A stretch of 64,000 nucleotides of DNA from Ursus arctos (GCF_023065955.2 NW_026622786.1:42890938-42954937), one strand, 5' to 3'; positions 24,469 through 36,818 are shown, numbered from the stretch's first letter. Made by a program: numbers and translations. The notes: generated from the sequence alone by a model not told the origin.

Positions 24469-24660
24469 TATCTTCTTTATCCATTCATCCATTGACAGAT
24501 GCTTAGGTTGTTTCCCTATCTTGGTTATTGTGAATAATGCTGCAATGAACATGGAAACACAGATATTTTTTGATAGCCTATTGTCATTTCCTTTGTATAC
24601 AGGGATTTATATATCCATATATAAATGGGATTGTTGGATCATATGGTAATTCTATTTTTT

Positions 24661-24847
24661 TAAAATATTTTATTTATTTGACACAGAGAGAGAGAGAGCA
24701 CAAGCAAGGGGGGCAGCAGGCAGAGGGAAAGGGAGAAGCAGGCTCCTCACTAAGCAAGAAGCTTGATGTGGGGCTCAATCCCAGGACTCTGGGATCATGA
24801 CCTGAGCCAAAGGCAGATGCTTAACCAACTAAGCCACCCAGGCACAC
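24661..24847 (-). repeat. CAN-SINE, minus strand, inserted in LINE-1
   Basis: 'tttatttatttgacacagag', 'gatcatgacctgagccaaag' and 'taaccaactaagccacccag' are visible. 'ctattttttt' flanks the left end (24652) and 'ctatttttt' the right (24848). Confidence 0.93.
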
Positions 24848-24899
24848 CTATTTTTTCTATTTTAGAACAGTGCTCTAGGGTTCCCTTTCCTCCAGACTC

Positions 24900-25262
24900 T
24901 TACCAACACTTGTTATTTCTTGTTTTTTTGATAATAGACATTATAAGAGATGTCAGGTGATATCTCACTGTGGTTTTGATTGGAATTTCCCCGATGATGA
25001 GTGATGTTGAGCATCTTCTCATGTACCTGTTGTCCCTTTGGATGTCTTCTTCGGAAAAATGTCTGTGCAGTTTCTTTGTCCATTTTTTAATTGGATTGTT
25101 GTTTTTTGTTATTGAGTTGCATGAGTTGTTTATATATTTTGGATAGTAATCCCTGATCAGATATATGGTTTGAAAATATCTCCTCCCATTCCGTAGGTTG
25201 CCTTTACATTTTGTTGATTGTTTCTCTTGATGTGTAGAAGCTTTTAGTGTGATATAGTCCAC
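24900..25262 (-). pseudogene. Remnant of LINE-1 ORF2 C-terminal region
   Basis: A 120-codon open frame on the minus strand reads with LINE-1 ORF2 character: '...[17 protein letters not shown]', '[18 protein letters not shown]', '[13 protein letters not shown]' and 'ITLIMSIIKKTRN'-like text. This lies downstream of the reverse transcriptase domain in the family. It is a fragment of a dead retrotransposon with no start or catalytic part. Confidence 0.8.
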
Positions 25263-26110
25263 TTGTTGATTTTTGCTTTCGTTGTGTGTGCTTCAAGAAC
25301 TCATTGTCAAGATGAATGTCAAGGTGCTTTTTCTCTATGTTTTCTTCTGAGATTTATGGTGTTATTTAAGTCTTTAATGCATTTTGAGTTATTTATTTCT
25401 GAGTCGTGTAAGATAGGGGTCCAATTTCATTTTTCTGCATGTGGTTATGCAGTTTTCCCAACACCATGTATTGAAGATACTGTCCTTTCCCCATTGGATA
25501 TTCCGGGCACACTTGTCAAATATTAGCTGACTGTATATGTGGGAGGGTATTTCTGAGCTCTCTATTCTGTTCCATTTATCTCTGTGTTTCTTTTCATGCC
25601 AGTACCATGCCCTTTTGATTACTAGAGCTTTGAAGTATAGTTTGAAATCAGGAAGAGTGATGTCTCCAGTTTTCTTTCTCAGGATTATTTTGGCTATTCA
25701 GAATTTCTTTTAGTTCCAAATTTAGGATTATTTATTCTGTTTCTGTGAAAAATGCCATTGGAATTTTGATAGGGACATTACTGAATCTATAGATGGCTCT
25801 GGGTAGTATGGACATTTTGACATTATTAATCCTGACCCATAGATGCAGAATAAGTTTCTACTTGCTTATGTCTTCTTCAATTTCTTTCATCAGAGTCTTG
25901 TTAGTTTTCATTGTACAGATCTTCCTTTTCCTTGGATAATTTTATTACTGCATATTTTATTTTTGATACTGTGGTGAATGAGATTGTTTCGTTTCTTTTT
26001 CATATGTTTTGTTGTTTGTGTGTAGAAACACAACTGATTTCTGTATGTTGATTTTATATCACACAACTTTATTAAGTTCTAACATTCTAAAGAGTTTGAA
26101 TTAACTGTGG

Positions 26111-26820
26111 AGACATCACCACCTTCACTCATGAAATGCCATGCTGAGAGATAACACTGTGGAAGGTAAGAGTTTTTTTCATTTTAAGTGTGGCCTCAAT
26201 CACCAAGTGATAAGTGACAATGGGGTGCCTATAAAGTCCACAGGGAAGGCTGTTGGGCACAGCTGGAGACAATGTTTCTTTGCTTAAATTTCTCCCTTGC
26301 CTCTCATGTGTTCTAAACTTCTATGTCACATGATATCATTAACTACACTTGGTTAATTTTTGTCATAACTCTGCATGTAAAACTCCTTAGCATCCTGAAC
26401 ACTGCTGCCCCAGGGGCAGTGGCCAGGCAGGGGGCATACACTCCATGCCCTGGAATGGGCTGTTCAGCCTGACAGAAGGTCAGTTACCAAGAGACCTCAT
26501 CCAGGTAGCTCCAAAGTAGATTCAAAGCAAACTTTAAAAAGTTTTATGATGATTCAGTTGTTTCAGCTTCCAGGAAGTTCACGCGGGAAACTGGGGGTTT
26601 CACGGATCTTAGAAAGGCAAATGGTACAAAAAAACTATGGTTTCTGATACAGACACTTTCCATGATAGCATTGTCTTGAACCTATTTCAAAGGTAAAGAA
26701 CATTTAAAAGCCTCCCACCCATGACTGATTTGAAAATGTTTACCTTTTTGTGCCATGGTCACATTTCAGAGTTAAAGAAAATGTGCATATAACTGGCATC
26801 TTCCATGTTAATGGCTAAAA
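26111..26820. other. Unique intronic sequence
   Basis: No recognised feature. The local GC rise near 26400-26470 is short and not a CpG island. Confidence 0.5.
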
Positions 26821-27060
26821 TTTCCTGAGCGCTTCCTACGTCCCAGGTATTGTACTAAAGGGTTAACATTTATTATCTTATTAAATCCTTCCAATAATCC
26901 ATGAGGTAGATACTGTTACTCCTTACACATTCTGGAGGGAATTGAGACTCAAAAATAATTACGTGATTGCTCCAAATCACAATCAATGAATGGCAGATCT
27001 AGGATTGAAATCTGGTCTCTGTCTCCAAAGACAGTACCCTTAAGCATTATGCTATCATTT
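26821..27060 (-). repeat. MIR element, minus strand
   Basis: 'gcgcttcctacgtcccaggtattgtac', 'atccatgaggtagatactgtta' and 'aggattgaaatctggtctct' follow reverse-complement MIR order. Confidence 0.7.
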
Positions 27061-28475
27061 TCCTTTTCTGATGCTCTGCCTTCCTTAACCCACCTCTTCT
27101 CTCCTTTTACCACTTGGCCTCAGTGTGTCATCACGTGGTTCCATCTTTCTCTGGTATGAGGGATGGAATCCAAGTTTGTCCATCCATCTGTCTGTCAGTC
27201 CATCCCTCCCTCCCTCTTTTCCTTCTTCTTTCCTTCTTTATTAACCAACTTCTACTAAACACTGTATGCCAAGCTATTTTCTGAGTGCTAGGTCTTCAAA
27301 GCTCATGCAATGCTTAGGGTGGGACCTACATTTTTTGCATTGTGTTATGCCTTATCCTTGCCACAACTACAGATATAAATTAAGTAGGGAATACATGAAT
27401 GATATTTAGAACAAATCCTGCTCTCTAGTAACCTCATGTGCTTGGGGCTACAGCAATGAATCTGGACATACTAGCAAATGATAATTGCTGGTGAGAGTAA
27501 AAAAAGTTATGGTAGACGACAGAGACATGCTGATTCACTTTCAGGAAAGTCTATTTAGGAACTAGAGACACCCACTACTCCACTGAATATTTAATCCTCC
27601 TCCCTCTCTGCACAACTTAAAATGAGAGGTGCAAAAACTTAAAATGAGGGGTTTAATTACGTATGTTGGGGTTATCATGTGCACTTCATGTTGATTCATT
27701 TGTTTATTGCTTTAAGGACTCCAGGTATGGGAAAACAGACTTTTTTCTTTTTTCATAAATTTCCTCTATATCAGCTACAAGTGACCCTCCTACTTTAAAA
27801 AATATGCAATTGTATGATGTTGCTGTCCTCCCACCTCAGACATTCATTTTTTATTTAAGAATGAGATTAATTTGGATGGAATATTTAATATATATTCAGA
27901 TGCTTCTAGAATTGAAGGGAAAATTTGAGATACTACTTTTGCTCTATTTATAAAGATTTGCATTAGAAACCACATTTGTCTTCACTGTTTATAAGTAATG
28001 GTGACTGCCTTCCAGGGTAAATAGAAAATAACTGTGAATAAAGAAAACAAAAGTCCTAAACATGGCTCTCTCTATTTAAGATCTACCTTATGGTTTTGCT
28101 GCTTAATGCAAAATGCAATCTTTTGAAACAACAGCAACAAACAAAAAAGCCCTAAATAACAACAGCAGCCATAAATGAGACGCGGTCTTTTTCTCCGTCC
28201 ATAGTAACACTCTCATGGGAGTACTTCCATTCGAGACTGTCATGTACAAGTTGTGAAATCTAGCTTCCCGCAAGTGTGAGCTTTGAGAGACCTGAGAAAT
28301 TTTACCACCTTTTAACCACTTACTCAATAGTGTACAAAGCAGACCTATTCCTGGTCCATATAAACCAAACAAATTCTCAGTTGCACGGGCATTTTGACAG
28401 GACCTTTGGAAATAACAGACCATGATTCTTTTCTATGACCATTGATAATCACTGTCCATGTCAGTCTTAAGTACA
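27061..28475. other. Unique intronic sequence with a pyrimidine tract
   Basis: A CTTC/CCTC-rich tract sits at 27178-27240, followed by text faintly like LINE-2 ('actaaacactgtatgccaag'). ORF 28103-28423 (minus) has no family resemblance. Confidence 0.45.
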
Positions 28476-29605
28476 TAAGAGCTAGTGACTATATATCTAC
28501 AATTATTGATGCAATAGAGTTGAGAGTCCACAAATAAACCTTTATTATTTGTGGTCACATTATGTTTGACAAAGGTATAAAGGCAATCGGATGGGAGAAA
28601 GAATAATCTTTTCAAAAGGATGCTGAGATAACTGGATAACATGCAAGAGATGATGTCAGACCCCTATGTCATGTCACATATACAACTAATTCAATCTGAA
28701 TCACAAACATAAATATAAAAGCTAACACTATAAAGCTCTTAGAAGAAAACATAGGAGCAAATCTTCATGACCTTGGATTAGGTTATGGTTTCTTAAATAT
28801 GGCACCAAAAACACACATGGTGAGAGAAAACAACAGAAAGTTAGCATCATCAAAATTAAAAACTATGTCTCATTAGGTTAATATAAATAAAACCCACAAT
28901 GAGACAAGGAGACATTATTTCCCATCCACTAGCATAGAATAAAAAAAGACAGACAATGACAAGCATTGGCAAGGATGTGGACGCATTTGAATCCTCATAC
29001 ATTGCTGGTGAGATTATAAAACAGTGTAGCCTCTTTGGGAAACTGTTTGGCAGTTCCTCAAAAAGTAAACCTTGAATTACCATATGATCCAGCAATTCCC
29101 CTCCTTGGGTATACTCCCAGATAAAATGCAAACATGTGTTCACACAAAAATCTGTACTCGAATATTCATTATTTGTTATTTTTAATAGCCAAAAAGTGGA
29201 AAAACCCAATATTGAACTGATGAATGGACAAATAAAATGTGGCATGCCCATATAAGGGAATATTATTCAACAATAAAGAAGGAGGAAGTTCTAATACATA
29301 AATGAAGCTTTAAAAACTGTGCTAAGTGAAAGAAGCCAGTCACAAAGGGCCAAATATTGAGTGATTTAATTTATGTGAAATGTCCAGAATAGGTAATCCA
29401 TAGAGATAGAGAGTAGATTAGTGGTTGCCAGGGACTAGGGGCAGAGAATGAGGAGTGACTGCTAATGAGCATGGAGTTTCTTTTAGGAGTGATGAAATGT
29501 TCTAAAACTAGATTGAGGTGATGACTGCACAAGTCCCAGTATGCTAACAACCACTGAATTATGTACTTTAAAAAGGTGAAATATATATGAATAAAACTGT
29601 TACTA
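28476..29605 (+). repeat. LINE-1 fragment, plus strand (ORF2 3' end and 3' UTR)
   Basis: Sense landmarks in order: 'agagtccacaaataaacc', 'gtttgacaaaggtataaagg', 'ctcttagaagaaaacatagg', 'ccttggattaggttatggtt', 'acaatgacaagcattggcaa', 'ttaccatatgatccagcaat' and 'gaatattattcaacaataaa'. The 131-codon minus frame at 28856-29251 is antisense to it and is not a gene. Confidence 0.87.
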
Positions 29606-30205
29606 AAAATCTAATCGGATCAAGAAACACTTATTGAGCATTTGTTTAATTGTCTGCTTTTTAAAAATATATCAGGAACTCCAAGGTAGAGTTCTAATGC
29701 ATCCCCCAACGTGCCTAGCTGAGAGTCCAGAAGGAAAAATTCTGTCACACAAGAATTTTTTCACAGCCAAACTGAAAGTATTTAAGAATGTCAGCTCGGC
29801 AAGAAACCAAAAATTTCATCCACCAATTTATTCCTACTGAAGAAGTGATTTAAATGTATCTTCCAGCCAAATGAGATAAAGAAAAATTAACACAATGATT
29901 TGTTTGGGGGCAAAAATGACAGGAGAGTCTTCTCTTATCTTACTTAAATCCAAAGTTAGAAATCCTATTATGGATTATATTTTCTTGTGGGTGTTTTGGT
30001 TGGGGGTAAGGTTGGCCTTATAGTTCTTCTTCAATTGTTCCATTTAAGATTTTCATTCCACTCACAGAATTGGAGCCTATTTTTTAAAAAACTCTATGCT
30101 TTAGATGAAATGTCTTGCTATATTTGATGACCATTCAAATCAATTACTGATACTGTTCTGTTATAATACTTGCTAAAAATGGCTATTAAAAAAAAAAAAA
30201 AAAAA
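29606..30205. other. Unique intronic sequence
   Basis: No recognised feature. An A-run at 30188-30204 precedes the next SINE. Confidence 0.5.
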
Positions 30206-30388
30206 GCTTGGGAGGTGCCTGTGTAGTTCAGTCATCTAAATATCTGCCTTTGGCTCAGGTCATGATCTTGGGGTCCTAGGATCCAGTCCTGTGCTGAGCA
30301 GGGAGTCTGTTTTTCTGTCTCCCTTTTCCCCTACCCCCTGCTCATGCTCTTTTTCTCTCTCAAATAAATAAATAAAATCTTTAAAAAA
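30206..30388 (+). repeat. CAN-SINE (older, diverged), plus strand
   Basis: 'ggaggtgcctgtgtagttcag', 'tctgcctttggctcaggtca', 'tgatcttggggtcctaggat', a CT-rich part and 'aataaataaaatcttt' are all visible. Confidence 0.9.
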
Positions 30389-30469
30389 TTTTTCGTTGGG
30401 ACATGGTGCTAAAAGAATTACTTAACAAAATATTTTTGCCTTCCACAAATAGAAGTCTGCATAATGGAG

Positions 30470-30870
30470 AGTTTTATTGTTTAAAATATGCATGGTGAAT
30501 TATTATATTTTTAAAACTTATATTGAATGACATGAGAATTGAGATTCTGATTTGGAAGGACTTGATATTATTTGCTGCCAACCTCTCTATATTATCCTCC
30601 ACTTTTCCACTTATGAATATCTTTTCATTATGCTTAAATTGATACATACAGTATAATTTCATCTATGTAAAAATAATGTACATAGAAAGTAGTCCTTAAG
30701 AAAGAATATAAAAATTTTTACAATGGTAATGTTATCTCTAGTTTACAAATTTCTGGAAATTTTAGTTTTAGTTCTTCTGATTTTCTAGATTTCTAAATTA
30801 ACCATAATAATCTTACATCAATTAAAGAACAATATTTTTAAATTTGCCATTGATACAAGCACTCACATAA
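30470..30870 (+). repeat. Old LINE-1 3' end, plus strand
   Basis: 'acagtataatttcatctatg', 'acatagaaagtagtcctta' and 'aatggtaatgttatctctag' resemble the terminal part of old LINE-1 copies. Confidence 0.5.
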
Positions 30871-31540
30871 AATTCCTTGAGAAGTTGAATAAAGACGTTT
30901 TAAAATCTTTTTTTAAGTGAAGTAACAATAAAGTAAGGGAAATAAACAGAGGTTGAAAATGAAGCGAGAGTACAAATCTAGCATGCTGAGTGGGCACTGA
31001 AGACAGCTGCGGCTCTAAGGATAACGGCTGATCCTTTCACCTAGAGCCCCGGATTTCAATAGCCCTATAGAGGCGCAGGAAGGACAGCCCTGCACCTGAA
31101 CAAGGAAGGGAGATCCTGAAAGGCCAATATAGCTCAAGGAAAGATTGAACTTGAAAAGTAAAATCTTGTAGCACAGGGAAAATACCTATCTATTCTGTCC
31201 TTGGCTCTGGGTGAAGGTGGTAAAAAAATCTTCCTCAACTATTCATAAAACTCATGTAGATTTGTAGTTTATATTCACTTTATTGGTGTGTATGCAGAAG
31301 GTCAGGCTTATTTTAAAGCAGTAGTTTCTTAGGTGGTAGGGCCCCCAGGAGTTTGGGAGAAGGAAATGCAAGCTTTCTTTGGAGGAACACATTTTCAACA
31401 TAGGTCACTAAGGATTTCCACAGACACAGTCCAGATGAACATGGAGTCATGATAAGCATATATACCCACACAAACACAAACTAACTAACTAACTAAATAA
31501 TTAAATAAATTCCTTTGAATAAAATCAGAACAAAAATTGC
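30871..31540. other. Unique intronic sequence
   Basis: A small GC-richer patch at 30990-31100 is not a recognised element. An (actaacta) patch occurs at 31480-31495. Confidence 0.45.
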
Positions 31541-32920
31541 TTAGACTCCTTATGATTTACGACATTGGAGTTATCAGATACAGAAATAAAATGAATGTAA
31601 GAAAGAATACACTATGAAAAAAGACCAGGATGATTTGGGGGGAAAAAAACCTAAAAATGACTTGGGAAAAAAATCCTTGGTGGATGCATTAAGTAACAGA
31701 TTAGACACAGAAGAATACAGAATTACCCAACTGAAAAATCAGAAGAAATTATCCAGAATGCACCACAGTGAGACAAGTAAATAACATATAATGAAGAGAC
31801 AGAATAAAGAGGAGACAATGTATTTAAAGAAATAATGGTTTAGATTGCCTAAAATGTAATGACAAATAGCCTGATGACAAAGAGCTCAATATCAACTCTG
31901 AGAGGGAAAGAAACTGCAGGAATTAGGTCTTCCAAATATTGCAAGCGAAAATAATTGATGATCTGGAATTGTATTCTCTTTCAAGAATGTGGACAAAATA
32001 AAGATATTTTCAGATTAACTAAAACTGCATTTACCACCAACAGATCTTCATCAGCCAAACTTCCAAAAATTTTAATGCAAAAAGGATAATGGAAATCTAA
32101 GTTACAAGAAGAGATGATGCAAAGAAATTGGTAATATGCAGGTAAATCTATATAAACACTGACTAAAACAAAAACAATAATAATGCTGGGGTGCCTAGGT
32201 AGCACAGTCAGTTGAGCGTCTGACTCTTGGTTTCGGCTCAGGTTGTCATTTTACGGTTGTGAGATCAAGCCCTGCGTCGGATTCTGTGCTCAGCACAGAG
32301 TCTGCTTGAGATTCTCTCTCCCTCTCCCTGCCACTCCTCTTGTGCTCTCTCTCTTCTTCCCTCTCTCTCTCAAATAAATGAATAAATCTTAAAAAACAAT
32401 AATAATGTTAATATCCAATTTGTTAGACTTTAGGAACTAAATTAAACTATTTCAATAAAATGGTATGTAAGATTAGTGTTTGAGTTAACCAGGGTTCAAA
32501 TATTCTAAGGTCTTTGAACTGTCTGGGAAGAAGATAAAGATATTAATTAAGACTTTGGTAAGTATGCATGTTAAAATTTCAAGAATGACATTAAGAAAGT
32601 AAATATCAAGAGTATAATTTCCAAATCAGTATAGGTTAAAAAATGGAATAAGGGGATAGGTGGGGACAGGGACAAAACCCCCCTTATCCCCCAACTCCAC
32701 CAATCCAGAGGAAGGGGAAAAAGAAGAGGGAGAATAAAGCATAGAAAAAGAGACAAATATAAAGCCAATGTTTGAGATTAAAAAAAAATCAATAATATAT
32801 AGCAAAAATCACCGTAAATGTAAATGAACTAAACTTAACTCTTAAAAGACAGTGATTTTAAGTTTAGATTAAAAAATAAATTCCAGTTATATGCTATTCA
32901 TATAGAACATACATAGTATT
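31541..32920 (+). repeat. Old LINE-1-like fragment (L1M or HAL1 type), plus strand, interrupted by CAN-SINE
   Basis: 'ttctctttcaagaatgtgga', 'caaaataaagatattttcag' and 'gcaggtaaatctatataaac' are arranged as in old LINE-1/HAL1 sequence as I remember it. The assignment to subfamily is uncertain and no open frame remains. Confidence 0.5.
32186..32393 (+). repeat. CAN-SINE, plus strand
   Basis: 'ggggtgcctaggtagcacag', 'gactcttggtttcggctcag' and a CT-rich tract ending 'aataaatgaataaatctt' are present. A perfect 14-bp duplication, aaacaataataatg, flanks it at 32172-32185 and 32394-32407. Confidence 0.95.
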
Positions 32921-32964
32921 ATTCTTAATATCAGATGAATGGCACCCCTGATGTGGCCCTGTGC

Positions 32965-33145
32965 TTTATAGTTTTGCTACTCAAAATGCGGTTCCTGGAC
33001 CAATAGCAGCAGCATCACAGGGTGCCTGTTAGAAATGCAGATTTTCAGGTCCCAAGTCAGACTTAAAGATTCAGAATCTGGATTTTAATAAGACCCTCAG
33101 CCAATTCATATGCACATTAATGTTTGAGATGCACTGCTTAAAGAA
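32965..33145 (-). repeat. MER5-type DNA transposon relic (hAT family)
   Basis: 'tgctactcaaaatgcggttcctggacc', 'gcagcagcatcacagggtgcctgttagaaatgcag' and 'gaatctggattttaataaga' match the MER5A consensus as remembered, with the head on the left in minus orientation. It is non-autonomous and ancient. Confidence 0.78.
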
Positions 33146-34335
33146 CACAGCATATCACAAACAATGCACAAATTATATTAAAGCTCACATAGGCACCTCT
33201 GTCATTCTGTCATAGCAATATCCATAATCATAAATATCCAGTCTGTATCTAATACCATTCAGGCTCCAGAAAAAGTGCGTCTCCACATTTCTTACCCTGT
33301 CTTTGAAACAAAAGGCCACTATTTTCAAATGCCATTTGTGGGTTGTACTGCTACTAAGATGGAGCTGGTCGCTGCTTCAGTTTGTATATGGGGGAGGGAG
33401 AATAAAATAAGAGTTTGAGATTCTGATAAAATAGAACATATGAAAAGAAACTTTGTGGGAAGGGGAGAAACTGAAAAATAAATAGAAAATCTTCACGGAG
33501 ATAGTCTGTTTACATTTTTAAAAATTGGAGATGATGTGAGTGGGTAGACTTCTACCGAACATTACCCACATAAAATTCTCAAGCATGATATTACACACAT
33601 TTTATTTAATGAAGATTTAATTTTGATCGAACAATAACATGACCAAGAGAATGATTCTGATCAAATCCGTAACTGCAATAGGTTAAATAAAACTTTGAAC
33701 TTGAAAATCTTCCCTAAATGAAGACATAATTACTGATGAAAGCAATTAGGATGTCTGTGGGCCTCCATTTGTACTCTCGCCTCAGGCTTTGAAAATATTG
33801 TGGGCAGGTCTGGACATACATAAAATGTAAGTACACAGAAAGATTGAAAATTTTAGGATGGGAAAAAGATATAAAAGGCAAACGCTAACCAAAAGAAATT
33901 GTAATGGCTACTTTAATATCAGCAAATGGAAACAAAACAGACAAAAAAATCACATGCACTTTTTTTAAAACCACATAGCAGGCTCACATTTAGGTTTAAA
34001 AAAACAGAGGAAGCAATGCAAAAAATTGGCAGAAGTAAACCAAAATTATATCATTATTTACATCAAAGTGTTAAGAATATGCAGACATTTCCCCTTTCCT
34101 TCTGTTTTTCAAAATGTTTACATTTTTAGATAAAGAAATATAATCAATACAATTAATGTATTTTCCTCTATTTTTATTTGTCTGTTTATGTATTTTTTTA
34201 TTTATATAGATGTGGGAACAGCTAGAAGTAAGGTGGTCTGCACAAGTGTGCAGTGTTGGGAACTGGAGACTCAGGTATTTCCACGGGGATAGAAAAAGAG
34301 AGAAAAAAGAGGGAAGTACTTCAAAACATGAATGA
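33146..34335. other. Unique AT-rich intronic sequence
   Basis: No recognised exon or repeat. Some A-rich text at 33880-34060 could be LINE-1 derived but lacks a landmark. Confidence 0.4.
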
Positions 34336-34725
34336 GAATGCCAATGTTCATTGCAGCATTATTCTCAATGGCTAATAGGTGAAAATAATCCAAGCGTCCA
34401 TCAAAAGTCAAATGGATAAACATATTGTGGTATATCCATACAACAGAATATTATTCAACCATAAAAAGGAACAAAGTTTTTGTTGTTGTTATTGTTCCAA
34501 GTTTTTATTTAAGTTCTAGTTAGTTAACATATAGTGTAATATTAGTTTCAAGAGTAAAATTCAGTGATTCATCACTTACATATAACACCCAGTGCTCATC
34601 ACAAGTGCCCCCCTTAACACCCATCACCTATTTAACCCATTCCCCCACGCCTCTCCTCTCCAGCAACCCCCAGTTTGTTCTCTATAGCTAACAGTCTCTT
34701 ATGGTTTGCCTCCATCTCTGTTTTT

Positions 34726-34904
34726 GGTTTTTTTTTTTAAGATTTATTTATTTATTTATTTGAGAAAGAGAGAGTGTGAGAGACAACACAAGCAGAGGGA
34801 GAAGTAGTCTCCCTGCTCAGCATGTGGGACTCAATCCCAGGACCCCAGGATCATGACCTGAGCTGAAGGCAGATGTTTAACCAACTGAGCCACCCAGGTG
34901 TCCC
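34726..34904 (-). repeat. CAN-SINE, minus strand, nested in the young LINE-1
   Basis: 'aagatttatttatttattta', 'gatcatgacctgagctgaag' and 'accaactgagccacccaggt' are present. The flanks tccatctctgttttt (34711-34725) and tccctctctgttttt (34905-34919) form a target duplication with one change. Confidence 0.95.
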
Positions 34905-35104
34905 TCCCTCTCTGTTTTTTTTTTTTTTCTTCTTCCTTCCACTATATTCAACAGTTTCGTTTCTTAAATTCTACATGAGTGAAATCATACGGTATTTGTC
35001 TTTCTCTGACGGACTTGTTTCACTTAGCATAATACACTCTAGCTCCATCTACAGCATTGCAAATGGCAAGATTTCATTCTTTTTTATGGCTGAGTAATAC
35101 TCTA

Positions 35105-35130
35105 TACACACACACACACACACACACACC
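35105..35130. repeat. (CA)n microsatellite
   Basis: An uninterrupted run of about 12-13 cac/aca dinucleotides lies inside the nested LINE-1. Confidence 0.9.
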
Positions 35131-35198
35131 TCCAACATTTTCTTTATCCATTCATCAGTTGATGGACATTTGGGTTCTTTCCATAATTTGGCTATTGT

Positions 35199-35317
35199 GT
35201 TTTTTTTTTTTAAGATTTTTATTTTTAACTAATCTCTACACCCAATGTGGGGCTTGAACTTACAACCCCAGGATCAAGATTTACATGCTCTACCAACTGA
35301 ACCAACCAGGCACCCCT
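35199..35317 (-). repeat. Short variant CAN-SINE, minus strand, nested in the young LINE-1
   Basis: The T-run and 'taagatttttatttttaact' lead to 'gtggggcttgaacttacaac', 'aggatcaagatttacatgct' and 'ccaactgaaccaaccaggca'. The CT-rich middle is missing, as in short CAN-SINE subtypes. The flanks ataatttggctattgt and ataattcggctattgt (35183, 35318) are a 16-bp duplication with one change. Confidence 0.93.
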
Positions 35318-36045
35318 ATAATTCGGCTATTGTTAATAATGCTGCTATAAACATTGGCACGCATGTGCCCTTTTAATCATTAACCCTTTTAATCATTTAA
35401 TCACAAAAATCATAATTTTTGTATCCTTTGGGTAAATACCTACTAATGCAATTGCTGGGTTGTTGGCTAGTTCTATTTTAACCTTTTTGAGGAACCTCCA
35501 TACTGTTTTCCAGAGTGGCTGCCCCAGTTTGCATTCCCACCAACAGTGTAAGAGGGCTCCCCTTTGCCTGCATTCTTGCCAACATGTGCTGTTTCCTGTG
35601 TTGTTAATTTTAGCCATTCTGACAGGTGTGAGGTGGTATCTCATTGTGGTTTTGAATTGTATTAAAAGGAACAAAGTTCTTTTTCTCCAACGTTCTCACC
35701 AACGATGTGGGAACTTTGAAACATTATTCTAAATGAAATAAGTCAGACATAAAATGACAAATATTGAATTATTCTACTTCCATGAAATATCTAGAATTTG
35801 CCTGAATTCTTAAAGACAGAAAACAGAATAGACATTACCAGGGCCTGGAGGGAGGGAAAATGGGGAGTTATTGCTTATGGTTACTAAATCTGTTTGGGGT
35901 GATGAAAAATTTTGGAAATAGGTAGTGTTGTTGGCTGGCTACACCATAAATGTAGTTAATGCCACTGAATTGTACACTTATAAATGGTTAAAATGTCAAA
36001 TTTTATGTTATATATATGTCACCACAATAAAACTGTTTCTAAAAA

Positions 36046-36802
36046 ATGGATGGGAAGGATTCAGTGATACCTCAATCTAGAGGATAAAGGAGACAACTTG
36101 GGCAAAAAACCAAGCATTGGTTTGATAAAGAGCTTGTTGGCAAAGATCTCATGTTCTCAGACTTGAGAAGCCACCAACCAAGATATATAAAATATATCTC
36201 CTGCCGGTTGGCCATCAGAATAGAAGCAGGCCCTGATGTCTCTAATGACAGAATTATTCTACCTATGAACTGGAAGAGTAACAGGAGAGCTGAGATTATG
36301 CCAAAATGAAGAAATGATAGCTGGCACATATTTGAAAAATGTAAGAAATAAAGAGTAGCTCAGAGACATCTTTGAGTACAAAAAAAAAAAAGAAAAAGAA
36401 GAAGAGTCAAGAAGAACAGTCATAGAATTCAGTAAGTTAGTTAAAATAAGATAAGGGAATTAAGATGTTTAATAAAACTAGAAGATGAAAAACACAGAAA
36501 AACTTGCTAATTAAGAAGAAGGTGATAATTACAATTATTTGTACTGTATAATTTCTTTTTAGGAAAGACACTTATGTCCAAGTACACCTGTACTATATAT
36601 GGACAAGGAATTAGATTTGTACTAGACATGGACAGAGAACCAAACCACAGAGTGAAGCCCAGAAAATAAAGGCAGAATTGAGATATGTATCTGGACAGGA
36701 ACCACCCAGTGACCATGAAGACAACCATCATCTCTAACCCTGTCCTGGAAGCCTATATGAGTTTGCCACAAGCTATGCCCCTGAAATAGCTATTGACAGG
36801 TT
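36046..36802. other. Unique intronic sequence
   Basis: No recognised feature beyond an A-rich and AAG-rich tract at 36379-36410. Confidence 0.5.
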
Positions 36803-36818
36803 AGAAGGAATTTAGAGA

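Larger units (their letters stand above)
23396..26110 (-). repeat. LINE-1 fragment, minus strand (3' UTR and ORF2 3' half)
   Basis: From the left: the AT-rich 3' UTR ('aatttaaggtatacc', 'taacacctccatcatgtcac'), then antisense ORF2 landmarks 'cacctagcataatacactca', 'ggttattgtgaataatgctg', 'tcttcggaaaaatgtctgtg', 'gtattgaagatactgtcctt', 'ttgattactagagctttgaa' and 'aaaaatgccattggaatttt'. It is one of the better-preserved LINE-1 copies here, about 2.7 kb, but carries stops. It holds an AT minisatellite (23524-23880) and a SINE (24661-24847). Confidence 0.87.
34479..35663 (-). mobile_element. 5'-truncated carnivore LINE-1 insertion, minus strand, with 15-bp target duplication
   Basis: The identical 15-mer aaaaggaacaaagtt flanks the insert at 34464-34478 and 35664-35678. 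The left end is a T-rich tract (the reversed poly-A tail), as expected for a minus-strand copy. Then come the 3' UTR ('catatagtgtaatattagtt', 'acacccagtgctcatcacaa') and ORF2 end. Minus frame 35393-35674 still reads as the ORF2 C-terminus (for example '[17 protein letters not shown]'). The copy is about 0.9 kb without its two nested SINEs, typical of 5' truncation during target-primed reverse transcription. Confidence 0.93.
34336..36045 (+). repeat. Old LINE-1 3' end, plus strand, split by a younger LINE-1
   Basis: The left half (34336-34478) has 'gttcattgcagcattattct' and 'gaatattattcaaccataaa'. The right half (35664-36045) resumes with 'ttctaaatgaaataagtcag', 'gaatagacattaccagggcc' and 'gaattgtacacttataaatg'. 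The halves join exactly if the insert and one copy of aaaaggaacaaagtt are removed. Confidence 0.88.

Noticed and set aside
23396..24470. Could the repeated palindromic AT units be a CRISPR-like or origin array?
   Set aside because: The units are uneven, AT-only and sit inside a LINE-1 3' UTR of a mammalian genome; there are no spacers of constant length.
28856..29251. 131-codon minus-strand open frame
   Set aside because: It is the antisense of a plus-strand LINE-1 ORF2 fragment.
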